A stretch of 47,694 nucleotides of DNA, taken from contig CAVGIV010000013.1 in NCBI GenBank assembly GCA_963629395.1, forward strand, positions 1 to 47,694, read 5' to 3'. The DNA is from CAG-791 sp963629395. GTDB taxonomy: Bacteria > Bacillota > Clostridia > Lachnospirales > Lachnospiraceae. A program made the position numbers and the translations under genes. The notes beneath the pieces were generated by a model, which was not told where the DNA came from, ran no database searches, and was given only the letters and a program-made list of their open reading frames with translations. Shown here piece by piece: positions 32,764 to 41,542 of the stretch. Each line of letters opens with the position of its first letter. The first letter of the stretch is position 1.

Positions 32764-35121
32764 ATGAGTAATAGATGGAATCACTTCCAACTGAATAAGC
32801 TGCAGAGGACGCTGCGGGAGGTGAATTCCTACGCAGATGCTATGCGGGCGCTGCCGAATGCCGACCTGCAGGGCATGACGGATCAGCTTCGGGAGCAGCT
32901 GCAGCAGGGCAGAACGCTGGATCAGCTCCTCCCGCAGGCGTTTGCGGCAATGAGGGAGGCGGCGAGGCGTGTCCTTGGCAAATATCCCTATGATGTGCAG
33001 GTTCTGGGGGGAATTGTACTGCACCAGGGACGGATCGCAGAGATGAAAACCGGAGAGGGCAAGACGCTGGTGGCAACAATGCCTCTGTATCTGAATGCTC
33101 TGAGCGGACAGAGCTGCATTCTGGTGACCACCAACAGCTATCTGGCAGCCCGCGACGGCGCGGAAATGGCGTCGCTGTATGAGTTTATGGGTCTGCGAGA
33201 GGCCGTTGGCGTGCCGCAGGAGGATGGCATGCGTCTCAGTAACGCACAGAAAAGGGAAATCTACGCGGCGGACATCGTATATACCACCAATGACGCACTG
33301 GCCTTTGACTATTTGTTTGAGAACCTGGAGAACAAGGCGGAGAACCGCTACCTGCGGGGAATGGATTACGTCATCGTTGATGAGGCGGATGCGGTGCTGC
33401 TGGACAGCGCGCAGATTCCGCTGATCGTGTCAGGGATGCCGCGGGTACAGTCGAATCTGTTCGGTATCGCGGATTATTTCGTTACAACCCTGGACCCGGA
33501 GAAGGATTATCAATGTGAGAATAAGGATGTGTGGCTGCTGCCGCCCGGTATTGAAAAGGCCAGGCACTTTTTTCGCACGGAGGAGCTGTTTAACGAAAGC
33601 GAGGAGGACATCATACGGCATATTTGCCTTGCACTGCGTGCTCACCTGGTGATTGAGAAGGAGGACCGCTACATTGTCCGTGACCATGCGGTGCAGCTGC
33701 TGGATGAGCGGACGGGACGCGTACAGCCCAATACCAAGCTGCGCAGCGGGCAGCACCAGGCACTGGAGGCCAAGGAGCAGGTGCCGATTACGAAGGAGAG
33801 CCGGACGGTGGCATCCGTGACCTACCAGAGCTTCTTCAATATGTATCGTAAGGTGGCTGGGATGACGGGAACCGGTGTGACGGATGCCGATGAATTCCGG
33901 CAGATTTACGGTCTGGACGTGGTGGCGATTCCGACAAGAAAGAAAATACAGCGCATTGACCGGCAGGATCTTATCTATCCGAATCTGGAATCACAGCTGT
34001 CGGCGGCGCTGGAGGAAATCCGGCGGCTCCATGAGAGGCAGCAGCCGGTTCTGGTAATAGCCAGCTCCATTCATATGTCGGATCTGGTATCGCAGCGCCT
34101 GCTGCAGGAAGGAATCCCTCACAATGTGCTGAATGCCTACAACATTGCGAAGGAGGCGGCCATCATTCAGGAGGCCGGACAGAAAAATGCGGTTACAGTT
34201 GCAACGACGGTGGCTGGCCGCGGTACCGACATTCGCCTGGGAGAAGGCGTAGAAGAGCTGGGAGGCTTGGCCATTATCGGTATTGGTCTCATCTCGAACA
34301 AGAGGCAGGAGCTGCAGTCGAGAGGGCGCAGCGGCAGGCAGGGGGATCCCGGCTTTTCACGGTTTTATCTGTCCCTGGAGGATGAGGTTGTGGATGAGTT
34401 TGGACGGAAATGGTTGAAGAAATGTCGGAAGGGCAGCGAACGGGTGCACAATCCTGCTATTATTCATGCCGTTCACGATGCGCAGCGGATCTCAGCGGAG
34501 CTGGCACGGAGCAGCCGGAAGGCGACCAAGGAATTCGGGGAGAGTATGGAGAAGCAGCGAAACCTTGTGTACGCTGCGCGCAATCATGTAATGGAGAGCA
34601 TGCCTCTGGAGCGCTCCTATTATCGGGACATTTTCAGACAGGTGATCGAGGGCTTTCTGAATCAGCAGCTGCAGGAAAAGGGGGAGCTTCCGGGAGAGGA
34701 CGACGTGGTGCGCTTTTGCATGGATCACATCAGCTATTCCTTTCGGGAATTTCCGGAGCAATCGGTGCTCAGTACCAGAGAATCGATTCGTGACTATCTG
34801 CTGACAGCCGCCAGTGCGGCACTGGATCAGAAGCTGAACAAGCTGGGCAGCACCGACCAGGCGTCCAGCTATATGAAGATGATGACGCTGCGGGCCATTG
34901 ACCAGGCCTGGATTGAGCAGGTGGATTATCTGCAGCAGCTTCGCCAGGTAGTGTCCGGCCGGCAGTACGCGAGGCACAACGTGAAATATGCCTTTCATGA
35001 GGAAGCGTACCGCGCGTTTGAAACGATGCAGCTGCAGATCAAGACGGGAATGATGCGGAATATTCTCCTGGGAGAGTTGATTGCGCGGCCGGATGGCGGC
35101 ATGCGGGTATTGTATCCGTAG
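32764..35121 (+). CDS. secA2: Accessory Sec translocase ATPase SecA2
   Basis: A 785-residue preprotein translocase motor. Walker A is MKTGEGKT (Lys100), Walker B VDEADAVLLD (Asp206 onward), and the second helicase lobe has ATTVAGRGTDIRLGEGVEEL and QSRGRSGRQGDPGFSRFYLS. The C-terminal scaffold and wing domains are present. It ends in GGMRVLYP without the Cys-rich SecB/zinc tail of housekeeping SecA. Length and neighbours identify it as accessory SecA2. ATG 32764 was chosen because MSNRWNHFQLNKLQ is the family-like start; upstream codons in the same frame cross structured repeats. The ribosome site (GGTAAGAGA) is weak. It should power export of the surface protein through SecY2. Confidence 0.93.
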   Translation: MSNRWNHFQLNKLQRTLREVNSYADAMRALPNADLQGMTDQLREQLQQGRTLDQLLPQAFAAMREAARRVLGKYPYDVQVLGGIVLHQGRIAEMKTGEGKTLVATMPLYLNALSGQSCILVTTNSYLAARDGAEMASLYEFMGLREAVGVPQEDGMRLSNAQKREIYAADIVYTTNDALAFDYLFENLENKAENRYLRGMDYVIVDEADAVLLDSAQIPLIVSGMPRVQSNLFGIADYFVTTLDPEKDYQCENKDVWLLPPGIEKARHFFRTEELFNESEEDIIRHICLALRAHLVIEKEDRYIVRDHAVQLLDERTGRVQPNTKLRSGQHQALEAKEQVPITKESRTVASVTYQSFFNMYRKVAGMTGTGVTDADEFRQIYGLDVVAIPTRKKIQRIDRQDLIYPNLESQLSAALEEIRRLHERQQPVLVIASSIHMSDLVSQRLLQEGIPHNVLNAYNIAKEAAIIQEAGQKNAVTVATTVAGRGTDIRLGEGVEELGGLAIIGIGLISNKRQELQSRGRSGRQGDPGFSRFYLSLEDEVVDEFGRKWLKKCRKGSERVHNPAIIHAVHDAQRISAELARSSRKATKEFGESMEKQRNLVYAARNHVMESMPLERSYYRDIFRQVIEGFLNQQLQEKGELPGEDDVVRFCMDHISYSFREFPEQSVLSTRESIRDYLLTAASAALDQKLNKLGSTDQASSYMKMMTLRAIDQAWIEQVDYLQQLRQVVSGRQYARHNVKYAFHEEAYRAFETMQLQIKTGMMRNILLGELIARPDGGMRVLYP

Positions 35122-35162
35122 CTGCCGCCGGAAAGGGTCTGCCTTAAGCGGTGCGGGCGTAT

Positions 35163-35193
35163 AAGGAAACGCTGATTAAATCAGCATTTCCTT
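35163..35193. terminator. Bidirectional terminator between secA2 and the convergent minus-strand gene
   Basis: AAGGAAACGCTGATT (35163-35177) pairs with AATCAGCATTTCCTT (35179-35193), one mismatch. The stop codon of the minus-strand gene abuts the stem. It has no long U-run on either side. Confidence 0.7.
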
Positions 35194-36880
35194 AGTCCCT
35201 GTACTCCAGCATGCCAAGCGAAACGAGCCTGTCGTAATTCTTGTAATACAGATAATATCCGCCGATGTTGTGCTGCACATCATCAATTCGGATGCGGTAG
35301 CCGTCATGTCGGACCATAAAGGTATCCAGAACCTTGGAGGGAACCTTCATATACATGGCGTATTCAGGGAAAAAGTATCCGTTCAGCATACGGTTTGCGC
35401 GCGTGTAGATTGTCTTCAGGAAAAAGGGAAGATCAAATTCCTGAAGAAAGGGAAGCTGGGGATCGGATTCTGCGATGCGCTCATAGGTTTCAAAGGTGAC
35501 CATCAGCAGCTCGAGGAAGGTGTGGTAGGTTGTTCCCCTTTTGTACAGGAATGTGAGATTGTTCTGGGCGTTTTGGAGTGCAAACGTATAGTATTCTGCA
35601 CTTGGAATGTACTTTGTGATTTCGTTCATCGCGTATGCCACCCAGTGGTCACGGTACTGTGTATAATCCATGGCAATAAAACGATTTACAGCGGCTGAGG
35701 CAGCATCTAACCATTTTACATCGTGCGTCAGGCTGTAAAGCCGGCACAAGGCGTAGGTACATTCTCCGTCGTAGTAAACGGTGCGGTAGGCCTCCTTAGG
35801 TGTAAAGTCCATATTGAGGATGTGATAGAACGAACCGCTTTGCACATTAAAGTGCCGGAGAATTCCATTTCCCAGCTGTACAGCCAGTTCGCGGTATTGG
35901 TCGCCGCCGAACACATCCATATATTCTGTCAGCGTCAAAATAGCAACACCGTTGCCGCCGAGCTTGATTTCGCTTTTCTCCGGATCTGCCAGATAGGCAG
36001 TGTCTGCATCCTCGTGCAGGATCGATTTCTCAATCAAAAATCCAATTGTGCGCTCTATGTATAAAATAACATTCTCGCATTGCGTGATTCGGTACTGACA
36101 GATCAGGCTCCAGATGGTGCTGGCATGCCGCATATGGTTGTATCCGGGAATTTCCTTGTCAAAGCGCGGATAGATTCCGTACTGAAAGGAACCGTCCGGG
36201 CGAACCTGGTGCTGCAGATAGGATGTGGAATTCACAAGGAGCGCGTATACGAATTCACGGTCTATGACAGGAATCCTTCTGCGGCCATAGGCAAGTCCCT
36301 TCGATATAAGAGCAATCGGACAGTCTTGCTCATCCAGAAGCCACCCCTTCGTCTGGAAAATCCAGAAGGAATCCGGCAGGCTTTTGATGGGCTTTTGACC
36401 GGCTTTGCACAGATAGGTCTTTAAATACGGAAGCGAAACGGTACCGGCCGGGTAATCCCAGATCTTGGCTCCGTTCATCTCTTCCTCGAGGAGGGCTGTT
36501 TGAAATGCCGGGTCAGGAGAAAGTCCGAAGCGGAAAAATTCGTTGTAACGGACAGCCTTCATCCTGACAGATAATTCGGCGGGATCGCAAAGCTCGGCAT
36601 GTACGAGAATATCCGCCTTCAGCCATCGGACATGGGCGTTGTGACGCTTAACATAATTTAGAGCGAGAACCTCGGCCTTATGCCATGCCTCTTCTAGGTC
36701 GCTGTCACAGCCGTGAACAACGAACGCACGTTCATCGCCGGAGCAGATGGAAAGAAAAACCACATGACCGGCAGGCGGAAGACAGTACGAAGGCTGCTGC
36801 TCTTTAAGAGAGGAGAAAACGCACTCGCAGAGCATTCGGCATTTATCGCTGAACAGCTGAAGATTACTGGATATCTGCAT
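35192..36880 (-). CDS. Uncharacterised alpha/alpha-toroid-like protein, possible glycan-active enzyme
   Basis: A 562-residue protein without signal peptide. The N-terminal 130 residues (HVVFLSICSGDERAFVVHGC) look like an alpha/beta domain. The remainder has the helical-hairpin repeat pattern seen in glycosidases and epimerases, with aromatic and acidic clusters such as FQYGIYPRFDKEIPGYNHMR, GNGVAILTLTEYMDVFG and YYDGECTYALCRLYSL. The C-terminal RIRIDDVQHNIGGYYLYYKN is striking. I recognise no named family. It is convergent with secA2. It could modify or make a surface glycan, but that is inference from fold and position. A CAGAGG is the only ribosome-site-like sequence before ATG 36880. Confidence 0.7.
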   Translation of the reverse strand: MQISSNLQLFSDKCRMLCECVFSSLKEQQPSYCLPPAGHVVFLSICSGDERAFVVHGCDSDLEEAWHKAEVLALNYVKRHNAHVRWLKADILVHAELCDPAELSVRMKAVRYNEFFRFGLSPDPAFQTALLEEEMNGAKIWDYPAGTVSLPYLKTYLCKAGQKPIKSLPDSFWIFQTKGWLLDEQDCPIALISKGLAYGRRRIPVIDREFVYALLVNSTSYLQHQVRPDGSFQYGIYPRFDKEIPGYNHMRHASTIWSLICQYRITQCENVILYIERTIGFLIEKSILHEDADTAYLADPEKSEIKLGGNGVAILTLTEYMDVFGGDQYRELAVQLGNGILRHFNVQSGSFYHILNMDFTPKEAYRTVYYDGECTYALCRLYSLTHDVKWLDAASAAVNRFIAMDYTQYRDHWVAYAMNEITKYIPSAEYYTFALQNAQNNLTFLYKRGTTYHTFLELLMVTFETYERIAESDPQLPFLQEFDLPFFLKTIYTRANRMLNGYFFPEYAMYMKVPSKVLDTFMVRHDGYRIRIDDVQHNIGGYYLYYKNYDRLVSLGMLEYRD

Positions 36881-36974
36881 ATATGAAACCTCTGATCGTT
36901 ACAGTTACCGCAAAATAACTGGCCTAATAACGAAGAACTTTGAAAATCGATGTACTGGTATCATAATAATGAAA

Positions 36975-37010
36975 AGAAGCATGAACTGCCATCCGGCAAT
37001 TCATGCTTCT
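36975..37010 (-). terminator. Terminator of the DUF2798 gene
   Basis: AGAAGCATGAACTGCC (36975-36990) pairs with GGCAATTCATGCTTCT (36995-37010) around ATCC, with one mismatch. Read on the minus strand it is followed by TTTTCATTATTA, consistent with termination of the leftward gene at 37094. Confidence 0.82.
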
Positions 37011-37093
37011 GATATAAGTTGCTATTTGGGAGTTGATCGTTATAGGTCTCTGCTTCAAAGATGCAGCTTCCATCGTCGTTTTCTAAAAAGGCC

Positions 37094-37579
37094 TTATGCT
37101 TTTTCCCCCTTCTTCCCACCAAGGTGCGGCTGAAGAAGACGGAACAGGAGCCTTCCCAGAGGGCCGCCGAAGAAGATCTGCCATGCAAGAGCCATCGGGA
37201 AATTCATGGCAGCCGTCTGAAGCCAAGTGCCGACAAGACCGGCTGCGCTCCAGTCCTTGAACAGGATGGTGGCGACGAGGCTCATGGACGGGCACATCAG
37301 GCAGACCGTAAGAGAGCAGCGGATCAGCAGCATCCAGATAAAGGGCATCTCCTTGGTAACTACGCGGCCGGTCAGGAACATAACCGGGCGCTCCATGACG
37401 AAGAGCTCCAGGATGATGGCAACGGGCCACATGATTCGCAGCTCACTAAAGGCCATCAGGAACACCTGATCGGTCATGCCGCCGATGTTCAGGGCAATGT
37501 TGTAGCAGATCATGGCATAGACCATGATAAAGGCCATGAGAACGGTGAAGATAAAGTTTTCAAGCTTGTTTTTGGGCAT
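37094..37579 (-). CDS. DUF2798 family membrane protein
   Basis: A 161-residue protein with four hydrophobic segments arranged as two similar halves, each starting with an FxxxMxxxMxxxM-type helix (LENFIFTVLMAFIMVYAMIC and PFIWMLLIRCSLTVCLM). This is the DUF2798 pattern as I know it. Function is unknown. A GGAAGGAG lies before ATG 37579. Promoter and terminator flank it, so it is a single-gene unit divergent from the trp operon. Confidence 0.8.
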   Translation of the reverse strand: MPKNKLENFIFTVLMAFIMVYAMICYNIALNIGGMTDQVFLMAFSELRIMWPVAIILELFVMERPVMFLTGRVVTKEMPFIWMLLIRCSLTVCLMCPSMSLVATILFKDWSAAGLVGTWLQTAAMNFPMALAWQIFFGGPLGRLLFRLLQPHLGGKKGEKA

Positions 37580-37702
37580 AATAATACACTCCTTCCGTGA
37601 ATGCCTGTGTTGTTCGTTATCACCCGGATGGAGTGTGCGTTTCCAATAAAAGACCAGTGTTGCTGTCTGGGACGATGTCCCTGATTCGATTTTAACCGAT
37701 GC

Positions 37703-37731
37703 ATCATAGCATAGATTCTTAAGTTATGTAA
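37703..37731 (-). promoter_or_regulatory. Promoter of the DUF2798 gene
   Basis: Read on the minus strand: -35 TTACAT (37726-37731), a 17-base spacer, -10 TATGAT (37703-37708). The leader would be about 115 bases. Spacing is ideal, with four of six and five of six matches. Confidence 0.6.
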
Positions 37732-37813
37732 GTGGAAATTTAAATGTGTTATGCCAGCCAGGACCCGTCGCCTGGATGGCACCGCATGGAACACACACAA
37801 TCACAAAATTTCC

Positions 37814-37843
37814 TTGCATCCATCCCGTCGCAGGGTGTATAGT
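37814..37843 (+). promoter_or_regulatory. trpE: Promoter of the trp operon
   Basis: TTGCAT (37814-37819), an 18-base spacer, and TATAGT (37838-37843) preceded by TG. Transcription would start near 37850, just upstream of the T-box leader. Confidence 0.65.
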
Positions 37844-37874
37844 ACTTGCAAGTAGTTCAATTTAATAACACGTT

Positions 37875-38320
37875 AAACCGATGAAGCGGAGATAACGCAG
37901 ACAAAGGAGCTTCCAGAGAGTTGGGGAGGATGGAAACCCAGCAGCAGCACCTGTTTGCAAATGGACCGCGGAGGGTGTGAGGAAAGAGGACCGTCCATAT
38001 TGAAGGTATCTCGAGCGCAGGGAGGATTCAGACAGGCATTTCGGAGCGTCACCTCCTGCGGCAGAAGGTCAGCGAGTATTTCACAACGTGAGGGCATACG
38101 TCAGTTGCCCGGGATATGTTGGTATCCGGTGAGTGTGCAGTTTACTTGCAGAAGAGAGCAGCACAGATTTCTGAACAGATTTCTGATCCGCGTTCGTCTG
38201 TAGCAGCTGTGAATCAAGGTGGCACCGCGATTGGGAGTGTCGCATTCGAAGCGAAGCAATCGTCCTTGATGAGAATCTCTTTGATGAGAAGTCAAAGGAT
38301 TCTTATCAGGGACTTTTTTT
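37875..38320 (+). promoter_or_regulatory. T-box leader (tRNA-Trp sensing) of the trp operon
   Basis: Stem I hallmarks AGAGAG (37914-37919), TTGGGGAGGATGGAAACCCA and, on its 3' side, TGCAAATGGACCGCGG are present. The likely specifier codon is TGG (Trp) at 37962-37964. The T-box sequence AAGGTGGCACCGCGA is at 38216-38230. A terminator follows: GTCCTTGATGAGAATC (38262-38277) pairs with GATTCTTATCAGGGAC (38298-38313) and ends in seven T. Uncharged tRNA-Trp should bind, favour the antiterminator and allow trp transcription. The leader is long: 254 bases lie between specifier and T-box, suggesting extra domains or an insertion. Confidence 0.93.
38262..38320 (+). terminator. Regulated terminator of the trp T-box
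   Basis: A long stem with an inner CTTTGATGAGAAGTCAAAG hairpin (38278-38297) and seven T (38314-38320). It is the OFF state of the T-box switch. Confidence 0.92.
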
Positions 38321-38336
38321 ATACAAGGAGAAACCT

Positions 38337-39803
38337 ATGAACATCAGACCATCCTACGAAGAGGTGCTTGCGTACGCGCAGGCAGGGGACTACCGAAGAG
38401 TTCCGGTGAGCACGGAGATCCTCTCAGACCTGTATACACCCATTCAGATTCTGCAGAAGCTCAAGAATGTGTCCAATCACTGCTACCTCTTAGAATCAGC
38501 AGAAGCCCAGGAAAAATGGGGGCGCTACACCTTTCTTGGCTACGATCCGACGATGGAGATCACCTGCCGGGACGGTCACATGAAGGTGGGAGCCCTGTCG
38601 TTTGAGACGAAGGATCCGGGGGCGGCCATCCGGCAGATTCTAGCCGAGTACCAGGCGCCGAGACTGGATTACCTTCCTTCCTTTGCCGGCGGGCTGGTCG
38701 GATATTTTGCCTACGATTATCTCAAATACGCGGAGCCCTCGCTCCATTTGGATGCGGAGGACTCGGAGAAATTCAACGACGTGGACCTGATGCTGTTCGA
38801 TAAGGTAATCGCCTTCGATAACCTGCGGCAGAAAATTGTTCTCATCGTCAACATTGATTTGAGCGAAGCGGAGACGTCCTACAAACGGGCGAAAAGGGAG
38901 CTGGAGGCGCTGATCGATCTGATTCGAAACGGCGAGATGAAGGAAGAGCCGGGCGGCGTATTGAAATCGGAGATCACCCCTCTGTTTGACAAGGAGCGGT
39001 ATTGTCAGATGGTGCGCACGGCACAGCACCACATCAAGGAGGGTGACATCTTCCAGATCGTGCTCTCGAACCGCCTGGAGGGTGCCTACGAGGGGAGCCT
39101 TCTGAATTGCTACCGCGTGCTGCGGACACTGAATCCGTCTCCGTATATGTTCTACTTCTCCGGCACGGACGTGGAGGTCGCGGGAGCCTCGCCGGAGACG
39201 CTGGTCAAGCTCGAGGACGGGGAGCTCCATACGTTCCCATTAGCCGGCACGAGGCCCAGGGGCAAGACCCGGGAGGAGGACGAAGCGCTGGAGGCCGGGC
39301 TCCTGGCAGATGAGAAGGAGCTGGCGGAGCACAACATGCTGGTGGACCTTGGACGCAACGACATCGGCAAGATCTCAGAGTTCGGAAGCGTAAAGGTGGA
39401 GCGTTACCACGAGGTGCTGAGGTTCTCCCACGTGATGCACATCGGCTCCACCGTTCGAGGCCTGATACGAAAGGAACTGGATGCCCTTGATGCAGTGGAT
39501 TCCATCCTGCCGGCCGGGACGCTCTCCGGTGCACCGAAGATCCGGGCCTGCCAGCTGATCAACGATCTGGAGAACAATAAGCGCGGCATTTACGGCGGCG
39601 CCATCGGCTACATTGATTTCACCGGAAACCTGGACACCTGCATCGCCATTCGCATCGCGTATAAGAAGAACGGCAAGGTCTTCATTCGAAGCGGCGCCGG
39701 GATCGTAGCGGACTCGGTTCCGGAGAAGGAATATCAGGAGTGCATCAATAAGGCAAGGGCCGTTGTAACGGCACTGGAGGCAGCCAATGACTTTACTGAT
39801 TGA
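38337..39803 (+). CDS. trpE: Anthranilate synthase component I
   Basis: A 488-residue enzyme converting chorismate and ammonia to anthranilate, the first step of tryptophan synthesis. The N-terminal LLES motif (CYLLESAE) implies feedback inhibition by Trp. The catalytic half shows GDIFQIVLSNRLEG, PSPYMFYFSG, GASPETLVKLEDG, FPLAGTRPRGKTREED and AGTLSGAPKIRACQLI. AAGGAG precedes ATG 38337. The gene ends 17 bases inside trpG, so the two subunits are coupled. Confidence 0.97.
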   Translation: MNIRPSYEEVLAYAQAGDYRRVPVSTEILSDLYTPIQILQKLKNVSNHCYLLESAEAQEKWGRYTFLGYDPTMEITCRDGHMKVGALSFETKDPGAAIRQILAEYQAPRLDYLPSFAGGLVGYFAYDYLKYAEPSLHLDAEDSEKFNDVDLMLFDKVIAFDNLRQKIVLIVNIDLSEAETSYKRAKRELEALIDLIRNGEMKEEPGGVLKSEITPLFDKERYCQMVRTAQHHIKEGDIFQIVLSNRLEGAYEGSLLNCYRVLRTLNPSPYMFYFSGTDVEVAGASPETLVKLEDGELHTFPLAGTRPRGKTREEDEALEAGLLADEKELAEHNMLVDLGRNDIGKISEFGSVKVERYHEVLRFSHVMHIGSTVRGLIRKELDALDAVDSILPAGTLSGAPKIRACQLINDLENNKRGIYGGAIGYIDFTGNLDTCIAIRIAYKKNGKVFIRSGAGIVADSVPEKEYQECINKARAVVTALEAANDFTD

Positions 39804-40362
39804 TAACTACGACAGCTTTTCCTATAACCTCTACCAGATGGTGGGGGCCATTGATCCGGATATTACGGTGATACGAAATGATGAAAAGACTGTGGAGGAG
39901 ATTCGGGAGCTACGTCCAGACCGCATTATTCTGTCTCCGGGACCGGGACGGCCGGCCGATGCCGGTATCTGTGAGGAGCTGGTGCAAAGGCTTCGAACGA
40001 GCGGAATCCCGATCCTGGGTGTGTGCCTTGGAGAGCAGGCCATCTGCGAAGCCTACGGCGGCGTAGTCGGCTATGCGAAGGAGCTGATGCACGGCAAGCA
40101 GTCGGTGACAGAGATTGACCAATCCAGTCATATATTCAAGGGCCTTCCGGGCAAAATACCGGTGGCCCGCTACCATTCTCTGGCGGCGGAGGAGGCCTCG
40201 CTTCCGGAGACGCTGAAGGTCATTGCCAGAACGGAGGACGGTGAGGTGATGGCTGTGCAGGATACAGAGTATCCGGTGTACGGCCTGCAGTTCCATCCGG
40301 AGTCCATTATGACGCCGGACGGTGCGGCGATTCTGGCCAACTTCTGCAAGAACGCCATATGA
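39787..40362 (+). CDS. trpG: Anthranilate synthase component II (glutamine amidotransferase)
   Basis: A 191-residue class I amidotransferase that supplies ammonia from glutamine to TrpE. The catalytic triad is Cys80 in GVCLGEQAICEAYGG and His170/Glu172 in QFHPESI. The oxyanion loop LSPGPGRPADAG is intact. It overlaps trpE by 17 bases. It is a separate protein, not fused to trpD. Confidence 0.96.
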   Translation: MTLLIDNYDSFSYNLYQMVGAIDPDITVIRNDEKTVEEIRELRPDRIILSPGPGRPADAGICEELVQRLRTSGIPILGVCLGEQAICEAYGGVVGYAKELMHGKQSVTEIDQSSHIFKGLPGKIPVARYHSLAAEEASLPETLKVIARTEDGEVMAVQDTEYPVYGLQFHPESIMTPDGAAILANFCKNAI

Positions 40363-40496
40363 GCACGCATGAGCACACACGAGCATAAGAAAAGCTGCGC
40401 AGGGAGCACCACAAATCAAAATCAGCTGCTTCGTGTCTGCGACACTCCCGCAGCTGACGCATATATCACGCAGAGAGCATGTGAAAGGAGCACATC

Positions 40497-41519
40497 ATGA
40501 TTAAGGAAGCGATTATCAAGATTGTCAGCAAAGAGGACCTTACCTACGAGGAGGCCAGAGATACCATGCTGGAGATTATGAAGGGCGAGACGACGCCGAC
40601 GCAGAATGCGGCGTTCCTGGCAGCTCTCTCCACGAAATCCACCAAGGCAGAGACCATTGATGAGATCTCCGGCTGTGCCTATGCGATGCGCTCTTTGGCA
40701 ACGCCGGTACCGCACCCGGGGATGGAGGTTCTGGAGATCGTAGGAACCGGCGGAGACGGTGCACATTCCTTTAACATCTCCACGACGACGGCAATGGTGG
40801 TGGCAGCCGGCGGCGTCAAGGTAGCCAAGCACGGCAACCGCGCAGCGTCGTCTCTCTCCGGAACAGCGGACTGCCTGGAGGCGCTGGGCATCAATATCCA
40901 GCAGGATCCGGAGCTGTGCCAAAAGCTCTTGAAGGAAGCAGGCTTTTGCTTTATGTTCGCACAGAAATATCACGCAGCAATGAAGTACGTCGGCCCCATC
41001 CGCAAGGAGCTTGGCTTCCGTACCGTGTTCAATATCCTGGGACCCCTGACCAATCCGGCTAAGCCGGAGATGTTCCTCCTGGGCGTCTATGATGAGTATC
41101 TGGTGGAGCCGGTGGCGAAGGTCTTAAGCTCTCTGGGTGTCAAGCGTGCCCTGGTGGTATACGGCAAGGACCGCATGGATGAGGTCTCTGTGAGTGCGCC
41201 GACCACGGTCTGCGAGCTGCGGGACGGCTTCTATCGCACCTTTGAAATCAAGCCGGAGGATTTCGGCCTGGCGCGCGGGACCAAGGAGGAGATCGTCGGC
41301 GGATCACCCAAGGAGAACGCGGAGATCACCAGAGGGATCTTAAACGGTACCATCACCGGCGCAAAGCGGGATATCGTGCTGATGAATGCCGGCTGCGCAC
41401 TGTATGCAGGGAAAGCCGCTGCATCGATTGAAGAGGGCGTGAAGCTGGCAGCGAACCTGATCGATTCCGGCGCAGCGCTAGAGACACTGGAGAAGGTTGC
41501 AAAAGTCAGCAATTCCTGA
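40497..41519 (+). CDS. trpD: Anthranilate phosphoribosyltransferase
   Basis: A 340-residue enzyme transferring phosphoribosyl from PRPP to anthranilate. It shows GTGGDGAHSFNISTTTAMV, KHGNRAASSLSGTADCLEAL and the LGPLTNPAKP loop of the family. GAAAGGAG precedes ATG 40497. A 134-base gap from trpG holds no obvious gene. Confidence 0.97.
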   Translation: MIKEAIIKIVSKEDLTYEEARDTMLEIMKGETTPTQNAAFLAALSTKSTKAETIDEISGCAYAMRSLATPVPHPGMEVLEIVGTGGDGAHSFNISTTTAMVVAAGGVKVAKHGNRAASSLSGTADCLEALGINIQQDPELCQKLLKEAGFCFMFAQKYHAAMKYVGPIRKELGFRTVFNILGPLTNPAKPEMFLLGVYDEYLVEPVAKVLSSLGVKRALVVYGKDRMDEVSVSAPTTVCELRDGFYRTFEIKPEDFGLARGTKEEIVGGSPKENAEITRGILNGTITGAKRDIVLMNAGCALYAGKAAASIEEGVKLAANLIDSGAALETLEKVAKVSNS

Positions 41520-41542
41520 TAATTCGGGAAAGAGGAGTGCAT

